Shown: positions 1 to 5,835, numbered from the stretch's first letter. The stretch is 8,061 nt of DNA from DASXMX01 sp036495445 (GCA_036495445.1 DASXMX010000322.1:1-8061); one strand, 5' to 3'. Made by a program: numbers and translations. Notes: generated from the letters alone by a model not told the origin.

Positions 1-354
1 CCTCTCCCGGAGTACCGGGAGAGCGAGGAGTCGGGCGTGCGTTTGGCTAAGGAGGTATTCGTTTCAGCCCTGACCGGCAGCGGCCTCGATGCACTCAAGC
101 TTCGACTCGACACCCTCTGCTTCGGCGACGCCTCGCCCGGCGCGTCGCTGGCCCTCAATCTCCGCCACGTACGAGCGATCGAAGAGGCGCGGTCGGCGCT
201 CCGCCGCACGGTTGATCAACTCCCCTCCGCCCGGGCCGAGGTCCTGGCATTGGAGCTGCGCGAGGCGTTGGACGCATTGGGCGCGGTGCTCGGCCGTGTG
301 ACGCCCGATGACCTGCTCGGGCGCATCTTCGCAGGGTTTTGTATCGGTAAATAA
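1..354 (+). CDS. mnmE: tRNA uridine-5-carboxymethylaminomethyl(34) synthesis GTPase MnmE, C-terminal part (5' truncated by window edge)
   Basis: The reading frame is open from base 1 and ends at TAA 352-354, giving the last 117 residues of the protein. The fragment contains a G5-like SALTGSGLDAL segment (about residues 23-33), a helical stretch, and then VTPDDLLGRIFAGFCIGK at the extreme C-terminus. The terminal FCIGK with its cysteine is the hallmark of MnmE/TrmE. MnmE is known to work with MnmG to install the cmnm5 group on U34 of certain tRNAs, using a K+-stimulated GTPase domain inserted in a helical domain. What is seen here is the end of the G domain plus the C-terminal helical region. 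The N-terminal folate-binding domain and the P-loop lie upstream of the window. GTG 37 is only an internal codon, not a start. Nothing in the visible part looks broken. Confidence 0.95.
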   Translation, partial: PLPEYRESEESGVRLAKEVFVSALTGSGLDALKLRLDTLCFGDASPGASLALNLRHVRAIEEARSALRRTVDQLPSARAEVLALELREALDALGAVLGRVTPDDLLGRIFAGFCIGK

Positions 355-373
355 GATTGCGTTGCCGATTTTT
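343..373 (+). terminator. Possible intrinsic terminator overlapping the mnmE stop codon
   Basis: ATCGGTAA (343-350) pairs with TTGCCGAT (362-369) as an 8-bp stem with one G-U pair. The loop has 11 nt and contains the mnmE TAA. The 3' arm runs into five T's (369-373). The geometry fits a weak Rho-independent terminator, but the stem has only three G-C pairs and the U-tract is short, so partial read-through into the next gene is plausible. Confidence 0.4.
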
Positions 374-379
374 GCGTGG

Positions 380-420
380 CATGATGCCGGGGGGAAACCT
401 TGAATCAGGGAGGCATCATG
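380..420 (+). promoter_or_regulatory. Leader inverted repeat masking the start codon of the 727-aa protein gene
   Basis: CATGATGCC (380-388) is the exact reverse complement of GGCATCATG (412-420). The right arm contains the end of the Shine-Dalgarno (its final GG, 412-413) and the whole ATG (418-420). The 23-nt loop (389-411) carries GGGGGGAAACC and the first part of the AGGGAGG Shine-Dalgarno (407-413). If transcribed, a 9-bp hairpin would occlude the start codon, consistent with translational control. The structure is direct from sequence; a regulatory role is inference. It could also be a DNA operator or chance. Confidence 0.45.
407..413 (+). promoter_or_regulatory. Ribosome binding site deciding the ATG 418 start
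   Basis: AGGGAGG lies 4 nt before ATG 418. This favours ATG 418 over an in-frame TTG at 400, because a Shine-Dalgarno inside the longer reading would serve no purpose. From ATG 418 the protein begins directly with a signal peptide. The 4-nt spacing is somewhat short. Confidence 0.6.
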
Positions 421-2601
421 TCTTCGCGCCTTGCGGCCGTCCTCGTTGTCCTGTTCGCGCCGGTCATCGCGCGGGCCCAGCCGCTCGCGGACCGGGTGCC
501 GGCGAATGCGATCGTCTACATCGGGTGGCGCGGCAGCGCCGACCTGGGGCCGGGCTACCCCGAGTCGAACCTCAAGGCGGTCCTCGACGACTCCAACGTG
601 CCGGACTTCGTCGACCGCTTCCTTCCCGAGGTAATCGACAAACTGGGGCAGATGAACCCCGATGCCGGCCAGGTGGGGCAGATCGTCGCGACGATTGCCC
701 GGCCGACCTGGCAGCACCCCACGGCGTTTTTCTTCGCGGGGCTGACGCTGGATCAGCATAAGGAACCGGTCCCGCATCTTGGCATCATCTGGGAGCCAGG
801 TAGGGACGCCGATTCACTGGCGAAGCAACTGCATCAACTGGTCGATCAAGCGCAGACGCCGTTCCCGGTGAAGGTGGTCCAGCAGGACTCGATCGTCGCG
901 CTGATCGTCGGGTACACGGACCCGGAGTCGGCGATCGCCGGCCGGATCACCAAGCCCCTCGCGGGCGACGCGACGTTTAAGGCGACCAACGCGCATCTGG
1001 GCGTGAAGGATGCGGTCGCCGCCGCGTACATCGACTACGAGCGCCTGTTCGGGATGATCGACGATCTGATCAAATCGTCCGGCGAGCGGGAACCGCAGAC
1101 GATGTGGCCCAAGGTCCGCGACGATCTGGGCCTGCAATCGCTCAAGCGCCTGGCGGCGGCGAGCGGGTTCGACGGGAAGGACTACGGGACGGAAGTCTTC
1201 CTCCAATCCCCCGAGCCGCGGAGCGGCATCCTCAAGCTCGTCGGGGACAAACCGCTGGGCGACGAGATCCTGGCCGCGATCCCGCAAACCGTGACGACGG
1301 CCGGCGCCGGCCGGTTCGACTCGGCGGGCCTCTTTGATCTGATCCGCCGCCTTGCGGCCGACCTGGATCCCCAGGCGGCGCGGGAATTCGACCGGTTCTT
1401 TGACTCGATCAGTTCCGACAGCGGCGTCGACGTCCGGCGCGATCTGCTCGCGTCCGTGGGCGACGCGTGGGCTTTTTTCGCCGACCCGACGATCGGCGGT
1501 CGCGGGCTGGCGAGCCTCACGATCGTCAACCGCCTCAAGGACCCGGCCAAGTTTGAAGACTCGATGGCGAGAATCGAGGACTACGCCCTCAAGCAACTGC
1601 AGAAGGAAGCAGGTGCGGCGGGGGCGAACCTGCCGGTCACGATCAAATTCGACACGGTCAAGATCGAGGACATGACGATCCACTACCTGGCCGTTCCGCT
1701 GGTCGCGCCGTGCTGGGTCGTACGCGATGGCAACCTGTACGTCTCGCTGTTCCCTCAGGTGGCGGCGGGGGCGGCGCGGCACGGGGCCGAGAAGGGGCCG
1801 TCCATCCTGAAGAACGAAGCGTTCACCGCCCTCCGCACTCGGCTGGGCCAGCAGAACCCGACCGGCTTCAGCTTCGAAGACCTGCCGAAGACCGCGCCCG
1901 ACGCATACGGTGCGTGGCTGTTGATCTCCCGTCTGCCGGGGTTCGCCGACCTGTTCGGCGTCAAGTCGCCGCCACTGCTGATGCCGGAGCTGCCGAAGCT
2001 CATGGCCCACCTGTCGCCGGCCGGCAGCGTGACCTGGGTGGACGCGCAGGGATTCCATTCGAAGGGAATCGAGCCGTTCCCCGGCAGCACGCTCGTTGCC
2101 TCCGATCCCGCCGTCTCCGCGCTCTATGCCGAACCGATGTTGATCTCGCTGCTGCTGCCGTCGTTGAACCGCGCCCGCGAGCAGGCGAACCGCGTGAAGA
2201 GCGCGTCGAACCTGCGCCAGATCGGGTTGGGCGCGATGATGTACGCGAACGAGAATCAGGGGCAATTCCCGGCCGACCTGGCGACGATGGTCAAGAAGGA
2301 GGATCTCGGCCCGTCGGTGTTCATTGACCCGCGCAGCGGCACCGCGCCGCCACCGCCGGGGAACGTCGACGCGATGGCCCAGTGGGTCGAGGAGCACAGC
2401 GACTACGTCTGGCTGGGCAAGGGGAAGAACGCCAACAAGGTGACGCCCGAGACCGTGCTCGCCCACGAGAAACTGGAGGGCAACACGGAGGGGATCAACG
2501 TGCTATTTGGAGATGGGCACGTCGAGTTTATGAACATCCCCGAGGCCCAGCGCGCCATCGAGCGGGCGAAGCCGGGTGCGAAGGTGGATGGGAACCCTTG
2601 A
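418..2601 (+). CDS. Secreted 727-aa protein with C-terminal DUF1559-like (pseudopilin-type, GDGH) module
   Basis: Starting at ATG 418, the protein opens with an N-terminal signal peptide (MSSRLAAVLVVLFAPVIARAQ, likely cleaved after ARA). A large domain of about 550 residues follows, beginning PLADRVPANAIVYIGWRG. It resembles DUF3352-type extracellular proteins of planctomycetes, but this is only a tentative match. From about residue 574 the sequence changes to MLISLLLPSLNRAREQANR, then SNLRQIGLGAMMYANENQGQFP, and ends with NVLFGDGHVEF (GDGH at 698-701). This is the body of planctomycete type II secretion/pilin-like 'H-X9-DG' proteins, without their N-terminal prepilin leader (FTLIELLVVIAII). 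The product is probably exported across the inner membrane. No catalytic motif was recognised. It is followed after 11 bp by the DUF3500-like gene, whose Shine-Dalgarno overlaps this stop codon, so the two are probably co-expressed. Function unknown. Confidence 0.85.
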   Translation: MSSRLAAVLVVLFAPVIARAQPLADRVPANAIVYIGWRGSADLGPGYPESNLKAVLDDSNVPDFVDRFLPEVIDKLGQMNPDAGQVGQIVATIARPTWQHPTAFFFAGLTLDQHKEPVPHLGIIWEPGRDADSLAKQLHQLVDQAQTPFPVKVVQQDSIVALIVGYTDPESAIAGRITKPLAGDATFKATNAHLGVKDAVAAAYIDYERLFGMIDDLIKSSGEREPQTMWPKVRDDLGLQSLKRLAAASGFDGKDYGTEVFLQSPEPRSGILKLVGDKPLGDEILAAIPQTVTTAGAGRFDSAGLFDLIRRLAADLDPQAAREFDRFFDSISSDSGVDVRRDLLASVGDAWAFFADPTIGGRGLASLTIVNRLKDPAKFEDSMARIEDYALKQLQKEAGAAGANLPVTIKFDTVKIEDMTIHYLAVPLVAPCWVVRDGNLYVSLFPQVAAGAARHGAEKGPSILKNEAFTALRTRLGQQNPTGFSFEDLPKTAPDAYGAWLLISRLPGFADLFGVKSPPLLMPELPKLMAHLSPAGSVTWVDAQGFHSKGIEPFPGSTLVASDPAVSALYAEPMLISLLLPSLNRAREQANRVKSASNLRQIGLGAMMYANENQGQFPADLATMVKKEDLGPSVFIDPRSGTAPPPPGNVDAMAQWVEEHSDYVWLGKGKNANKVTPETVLAHEKLEGNTEGINVLFGDGHVEFMNIPEAQRAIERAKPGAKVDGNP

Positions 2602-2607
2602 AAGGAG
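2601..2607 (+). promoter_or_regulatory. Ribosome binding site for the Tat-exported DUF3500-like gene
   Basis: AAAGGAG is 5 nt before ATG 2613 and overlaps the last base of the upstream TGA. It fixes the start at 2613, although the frame is open further upstream, and it supports translational linkage with the preceding gene. Confidence 0.8.
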
Positions 2608-2612
2608 ACGTC

Positions 2613-3677
2613 ATGTCCGACCTTAACCGTCGCGAAGATCAATGCTGCCCCGACTGCGGTTGCAGCACCCGCCGCGAGTTTTTGAAGACGACCGCGGGCA
2701 GCTTCGCCGCGATCACCGCCGCGTCATCGGGCCTCCTCGGCGCCGGTGGAACGCTGGGCCGGGCCGGGGCGGCGCAAACGGCGTCGGCCGCGACGTCGGA
2801 AACGCTCGTCCAGCAGCTTTACGGCTCGCTGAGCGAGGGGCAGCGGAAGCTCGTTTGCTTCCCGTTCGACGACCCGCTCCGCTCGAAGGTGGACAACAAC
2901 TGGCACATCATCAAGCAGCCGATCGGCCAGCTCTTCAGCAAGGATCAGCGGGCGCTGATTCGCGAGATCTTCCTCGACATGCACAGCGAGGAATACGCCC
3001 AGAGGGTGATGGGCCAGGTCGAGCACGATAATGCGGAGGAGAAGCTCGGCGGGTTCGACGGGTGCGCCGTCGCCCTGTTCGGCGAGCCGGGCGAGGCCGG
3101 CAAGAGCAAGTTCGAGTTCGTCTTCACCGGCCGCCACGTCACCCGGCGGTGCGACGGGAACAGCGTCGAGGGCGAAGCGTTCGGCGGCCCCATCTTCTAC
3201 GGCCACGCCGCCCAGGGCTTTAACGAAAAGGCCGATCACCCCGGCAACATCTACTGGTACCAGGCCAAGCGGGCCAACGAACTGTTCCAGGCGCTGGACG
3301 GCAAGCAGCGAAAGATCGCCCTTCGCGATGACCCGCGCACGGAACAGGGGACCAAGACCGTCGCCCTGCAAGGCCGCAATGCCACACTGACCGGGATCCC
3401 CCTGTCGGAACTGACCGCAGACCAGAAGCAACTCGCCCGCGAGGTGATGGCGGATGTGCTCGCCCCGTTCCGCAAAACCGACGCGGCCAAGGCGATGAAG
3501 CTCGTCGAGGCCGGCGGACTCGACAACCTCCACATGACCTTTTACAGCGTCATGGACATCGGCAACGACGGCGTCTGGGACCTGTGGCAGATCGAAGGCC
3601 AGTCCATGGTCTGGTATTTCCGCGGCGCGCCGCACGTGCATACGTGGGTCCACATCCGCGACCCGCAAGCCGTGTGA
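2613..3677 (+). CDS. Tat-signal protein of the DUF3500-like family
   Basis: This 354-residue protein starts at ATG 2613 behind a strong Shine-Dalgarno. Residues 19-25 (TRREFLK) form a twin-arginine motif. A hydrophobic Ala-rich region to about residue 45 and a likely AXA cleavage near 52-60 follow, so folded export by Tat is expected. Unusually, the short region before the twin arginine holds CCPDCGC (Cys 11, 12, 15, 17). The mature part contains LVCFPFDDPLR (80-90), NWHII (96-100), ALFGEPG and FEFVFTGRHVTRRCDG (154-182), PIFYGHA (193-199) and a C-terminal block ending VWYFRGAPHVHTWVHI (333-348). The order resembles DUF3500 proteins ('FPFDD...', an FGxP segment, a 'GHH'-like strand and a final HxHxW region). 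That assignment is by recollection. Biochemical role unknown. It is the second gene of a probable two-gene operon with the secreted 727-aa protein. Confidence 0.85.
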   Translation: MSDLNRREDQCCPDCGCSTRREFLKTTAGSFAAITAASSGLLGAGGTLGRAGAAQTASAATSETLVQQLYGSLSEGQRKLVCFPFDDPLRSKVDNNWHIIKQPIGQLFSKDQRALIREIFLDMHSEEYAQRVMGQVEHDNAEEKLGGFDGCAVALFGEPGEAGKSKFEFVFTGRHVTRRCDGNSVEGEAFGGPIFYGHAAQGFNEKADHPGNIYWYQAKRANELFQALDGKQRKIALRDDPRTEQGTKTVALQGRNATLTGIPLSELTADQKQLAREVMADVLAPFRKTDAAKAMKLVEAGGLDNLHMTFYSVMDIGNDGVWDLWQIEGQSMVWYFRGAPHVHTWVHIRDPQAV

Positions 3678-3692
3678 AGACCATGGCTTGCC

Positions 3693-3708
3693 GCGGAACT
3701 CGTTCCGC
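3693..3708. repeat. Short inverted repeat just after the DUF3500-like gene
   Basis: GCGGAA (3693-3698) and TTCCGC (3703-3708) form a 6-bp stem with a CTCG loop, 15 nt after the stop codon at 3675-3677. No T-tract follows, so it could be a weak 3'-end stabiliser or attenuator but is not a convincing intrinsic terminator. Confidence 0.3.
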
Positions 3709-3763
3709 AATGTGTCGGGCCCGTCGCGTAAAGATCTTGTTAACCGGCAGAATTTTCCCTTTT

Positions 3764-3960
3764 GGGTCGAACCACTCTCCCTGTTCTGCGTAACTGTGGC
3801 ATGAGCAACGACAATGGAGTGTCGTGATGCTCAGACCCGGGGGGAACCGTGAGCGGGCCGACGGATCGGCCTTGAAATCAGGAAGGGAGACAGCGTTTGC
3901 CGATAGGGGCACGGCGGAAAGTGTGCCGCACGGGTTCATCCCCGTGCGGCAATTTTCTTT
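3764..3960 (+). ncRNA. Candidate structured RNA in the 3678-4010 intergenic region (unidentified)
   Basis: This 333-bp gap has no convincing gene but a dense set of nested or adjacent stems on the plus strand. GGGTC (3764-3768) pairs with GACCC (3834-3838), enclosing a hairpin of GAGCA+ACGACA (3803-3813) with TGTCGT+TGCTC (3820-3832, GA bulge). Next come GGCCGA-CGGA-TCGGCC (3856-3871) and a terminator hairpin (3924-3951) with a T-rich tail. Between the stems are two blocks, CCGGGGGGAACC (3837-3848) and CCTTGAAATCAGG (3870-3882), that recur in the leader at 387-409. A small RNA or leader RNA ending at about 3960 is the simplest reading. I matched it to no known class: it lacks the SRP, 6S, tmRNA, RNase P and common riboswitch cores that I know. 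No clear promoter was identified. Confidence 0.35.
3924..3960 (+). terminator. Strong intrinsic terminator upstream of dus
   Basis: TGCCGCACGGG (3924-3934) and CCCGTGCGGCA (3941-3951) form a perfect 11-bp GC-rich stem with a 6-nt loop, followed by ATTTTCTTT (3952-3960). It ends either the 418-3677 operon transcript or a separate RNA from the gap. It lies 50 nt before dus, so dus probably needs its own promoter. Confidence 0.8.
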
Positions 3961-3997
3961 GATGGGCGCGCTGGGATGCGTGCGACCGCGAACTGAC

Positions 3998-4003
3998 TAG
4001 AAT
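3998..4003 (+). promoter_or_regulatory. Putative -10 element for dus, implying a leaderless mRNA
   Basis: TAGAAT matches the TATAAT consensus at 5 of 6 positions and ends 7 nt before ATG 4011, so the predicted transcription start falls at or next to the start codon. No Shine-Dalgarno is visible before the ATG, as expected for a leaderless message. No good -35 was found at the usual spacing. Confidence 0.4.
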
Positions 4004-4010
4004 CCCCTCG

Positions 4011-5075
4011 ATGCGAATCGGACCGATCGAACTTGCCCATCCGTTTTGTCAGGCCGGGCTGGCCGGGTACAGCGACCGCGCGATGCGGCTGGCGGCCCGC
4101 CGCCGCGGATGCCCGTACGCGGTCACTGAGGCGCTGCTCGACACGATCATGCTCAACGGCGGGGAGGGGCTTCGCCGGTCGATCGACATCAACGACGAAG
4201 ACCATCCCGTCGCCGGGCAGATCATGGGCAGCGAGCCGGAGACGATGGCCGCCGCCGCGAAGATCCTCCATTCCGCCGGCTACGACGTCGTCGACCTCAA
4301 CTTCGCCTGCCCGGTCAAGAAGATCAAAAGCAAGGCCCGCGGCGGGCACATGCTCCTCGACGTGCCGCGGGGCGTTTCCATTCTCAAGGCCGTCCGCGAC
4401 GCGCTCCCGCCCCGCGCGGTAACCACCGTCAGCCTGCGGCGCGGCTTCGACGATTCGGCCGAGTCGGTCGATCGCTTCTACGAGATCCTGGAAACCGCCT
4501 GGGCCAACGGCTATGCCGCCGTGCGGGTTCACGGGCGGACCGTCGAGCAGAAGTACTTGGGCCAGGCCCACTGGCCATTTCTCCGCGATGTCAAATGCCG
4601 CTTCCCGGACAAAACGATCCTCGGCAGCGGCGACGTCTTCACCGCCCAGGACGTGCTCCGCATGCGCCGGGAGACCGGCGTCGACATCGTCTGGATCGCC
4701 CGCGGCGCGATCGGCAACCCGTGGATCTTCCGCGACGCCGCCAAACTGCTGACTGATCCGAACGCTTCGCTCGATCCGCCCACGATTGTCGAGCAGCGCG
4801 ACGCGCTCGCCGAGCACTTTACCTTGGCGATGCAGATCCACGGCGAACAACTCGCCGGCCGCCGGATGCGGAAGATGGGAATCAAGTACAGCCGGTTCCA
4901 CCCCAGCGCGGCGCAGGTGAAGTCCGAGTTCATCAACGTGCGCAGCCTGCGCGACTGGACCAACGTGCTTGAAAAGTGGTACCGCGACGACGCCCCCGGG
5001 GCCTGGCCCGATCCGAAGGCTGCGGATGAAGTCAATGAGGGCGTCGAGGCAGCGGGCTGCGCAACTGAGGTATAG
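4011..5075 (+). CDS. dus: tRNA-dihydrouridine synthase (Dus family)
   Basis: This is a 354-residue flavoenzyme of the Dus family, which reduces specific uridines of tRNA to dihydrouridine using FMN and NADPH in the cytoplasm. The TIM-barrel signatures appear in order. AGLAGYSDRAMR (15-26) is an FMN-site loop near the N-terminus. NFACPVKKI (97-105) carries the catalytic Cys100. VHGRT (173-177), GSGDVF (205-210) and ARGAIGNPWIF (230-240) form the phosphate-binding end of the barrel. A helical C-terminal domain follows. The strand usually reading VTVK(I/M)R is here TTVSLRRG (138-145), so the expected FMN/substrate-contacting lysine is serine 141. Which Dus subfamily and tRNA position apply cannot be told; the GRAxGNPWIF end looks DusB/Dus-general. 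ATG 4011 is chosen because no upstream Shine-Dalgarno or start fits better; the transcript may be leaderless. Confidence 0.92.
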   Translation: MRIGPIELAHPFCQAGLAGYSDRAMRLAARRRGCPYAVTEALLDTIMLNGGEGLRRSIDINDEDHPVAGQIMGSEPETMAAAAKILHSAGYDVVDLNFACPVKKIKSKARGGHMLLDVPRGVSILKAVRDALPPRAVTTVSLRRGFDDSAESVDRFYEILETAWANGYAAVRVHGRTVEQKYLGQAHWPFLRDVKCRFPDKTILGSGDVFTAQDVLRMRRETGVDIVWIARGAIGNPWIFRDAAKLLTDPNASLDPPTIVEQRDALAEHFTLAMQIHGEQLAGRRMRKMGIKYSRFHPSAAQVKSEFINVRSLRDWTNVLEKWYRDDAPGAWPDPKAADEVNEGVEAAGCATEV

Positions 5076-5097
5076 ACCGGCGCATCCGGGCCCCGTG

Positions 5098-5123
5098 TAG
5101 CCGGCACGCATGCGTGCCGGCTA
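5098..5123. repeat. Perfect 26-bp palindrome between convergent dus and Uma2 genes
   Basis: The left half TAGCCGGCACGCA (5098-5110) is the exact reverse complement of 5111-5123. It lies 22 bp after the dus stop and 39 bp before the end of the convergent Uma2 gene. As RNA it would fold into a GC-rich hairpin in either direction, suggesting a bidirectional transcript end, although there is no T-tract on either side. A dispersed REP-like element is the alternative. Confidence 0.75.
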
Positions 5124-5162
5124 AACCGACGGATAATTCCCTTGAGATCCAAAGGGGTGTGC

Positions 5163-5792
5163 CTACTCACCCGCCGCTTCGGCCGCTTTGAAAACCGCCG
5201 AGATGCTGACCGCGAACCCAGGCAGGAGTACCGATGTCGCCTTCTGCCGCGGCTTGAAGACCCCGTGCACCTCGTATCGATCACCGACCCGCTGCAGGAC
5301 CGTGATTTCCTTGCGCTGCGGATCGACAATCCAATACTCCGGGATGCCCGCGATCGCGTAGTCGCGCCGTTTGGTCACGAAATCCCGCTTCGGGTCATCC
5401 TCGCTGACGATTTCCATCACGAGGTCGGCACCCTCCCAGAATCGGTTGCGGCGGCGCTTTGCGTGCCGGGCGAACATGAAGATCACGTCCGGCTCGCGGA
5501 ACTTGCGTTCGGACAGTCGCACGCGGAAGGGCGACAGCAATGGCAGGCCGAGATTCCTGGGACGGACGAAAGCACGCAGGGCATCAAACAGGAAGATCAG
5601 GATGAGCTGATGCGCCTCGGTTGGCATCGGGAGGATCTCGATATACCCGTCGGTGAATTCCACGAGCCGGCGGGTGTCGAGGGCCAGGTAATCCTCGACG
5701 CTCCAATCACCTTGATTGGGGAAGAGCGTGGCGACTTCCCACGCGGGCTCGCCTTCGGCGAGAGATGTATCGGGAGGGGTCTTGTCGTGCAT
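5163..5792 (-). CDS. Uma2-family (DUF820) putative PD-(D/E)XK endonuclease
   Basis: From ATG at 5792 the product has 209 residues. Key landmarks, counted from that ATG, are WSVEDYLAL (30-38), VEFTDGYIEILPMP (44-57), H61, REPDVIFM (99-106, Asp102), ADLVMEIVSEDD (122-133, Glu127) and RRDYAIAGIPEYWIVDP (142-158). This is the Uma2 pattern, in which the Asp of EPD, the Glu of the ME(I/V)xS strand and a following lysine form a PD-(D/E)XK-type active site. The family is abundant in cyanobacteria and planctomycetes, is annotated as putative restriction endonuclease, and mostly lacks a known role. No methyltransferase or specificity gene lies nearby, so a conventional restriction system is not supported. 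An in-frame TTG at 5822 would add ten residues (MAGVESERRA). ATG 5792 is preferred because of codon type, although its Shine-Dalgarno is weak. Confidence 0.88.
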   Translation of the reverse strand: MHDKTPPDTSLAEGEPAWEVATLFPNQGDWSVEDYLALDTRRLVEFTDGYIEILPMPTEAHQLILIFLFDALRAFVRPRNLGLPLLSPFRVRLSERKFREPDVIFMFARHAKRRRNRFWEGADLVMEIVSEDDPKRDFVTKRRDYAIAGIPEYWIVDPQRKEITVLQRVGDRYEVHGVFKPRQKATSVLLPGFAVSISAVFKAAEAAGE

Positions 5793-5829
5793 CGCGCGCC
5801 GCTCGCTTTCGACACCGGCCAAAGACGCG

Positions 5830-5835
5830 AGTATA
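5830..5835 (-). promoter_or_regulatory. Putative -10 element for the Uma2 gene
   Basis: On the minus strand these bases read TATACT, 5 of 6 to TATAAT. The predicted transcript start is near 5823, giving a leader of about 30 nt to ATG 5792, or none to the alternative TTG 5822. No clear -35 is visible. Confidence 0.35.

Noticed and set aside
400..417. TTG 400 as start of the secreted protein
   Set aside because: The Shine-Dalgarno AGGGAGG lies downstream of it, and ATG 418 begins directly with a clean signal peptide.
814..2466. Long (550-codon) open frame on the minus strand across the 727-aa protein gene
   Set aside because: It is antisense to a gene with a signal peptide, Shine-Dalgarno and recognisable C-terminal family. 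The translation is Arg/Asp/Val-rich and lacks any motif, typical of high-GC shadow frames. The same applies to the minus-strand frames at 2724-3710 and 3936-5111.
3870..3895. Resemblance of TCAGGAAGGGAGACAGC to the SRP RNA loop (CCGGAAGGGAGCAGC type)
   Set aside because: The base that must close the GGAA tetraloop is A instead of C, the flanking helix-8 pairing is absent, and the overall fold does not match SRP RNA.
3905..3945. GCGGAAAGTG...CGGGTTC resembling a group II intron domain V
   Set aside because: The two strands cannot form the domain V helix around a GAAA loop, and no intron boundary or reverse transcriptase is present. The right part is fully used by the terminator stem.
3827..4000. 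Small plus-strand ORF of 57 codons (MLRPGGNRERADG...) in the gap before dus
   Set aside because: It has a GGAG 7 nt upstream, but it runs straight through the terminator hairpin and its T-tail, and its composition looks non-coding. I prefer the structured-RNA reading, without certainty.
5163..5792. Uma2 gene as part of a restriction-modification or defence island
   Set aside because: No methyltransferase, specificity subunit, helicase, toxin-antitoxin or mobile-element gene is adjacent. Neighbours are tRNA-modification, translation and unknown genes.
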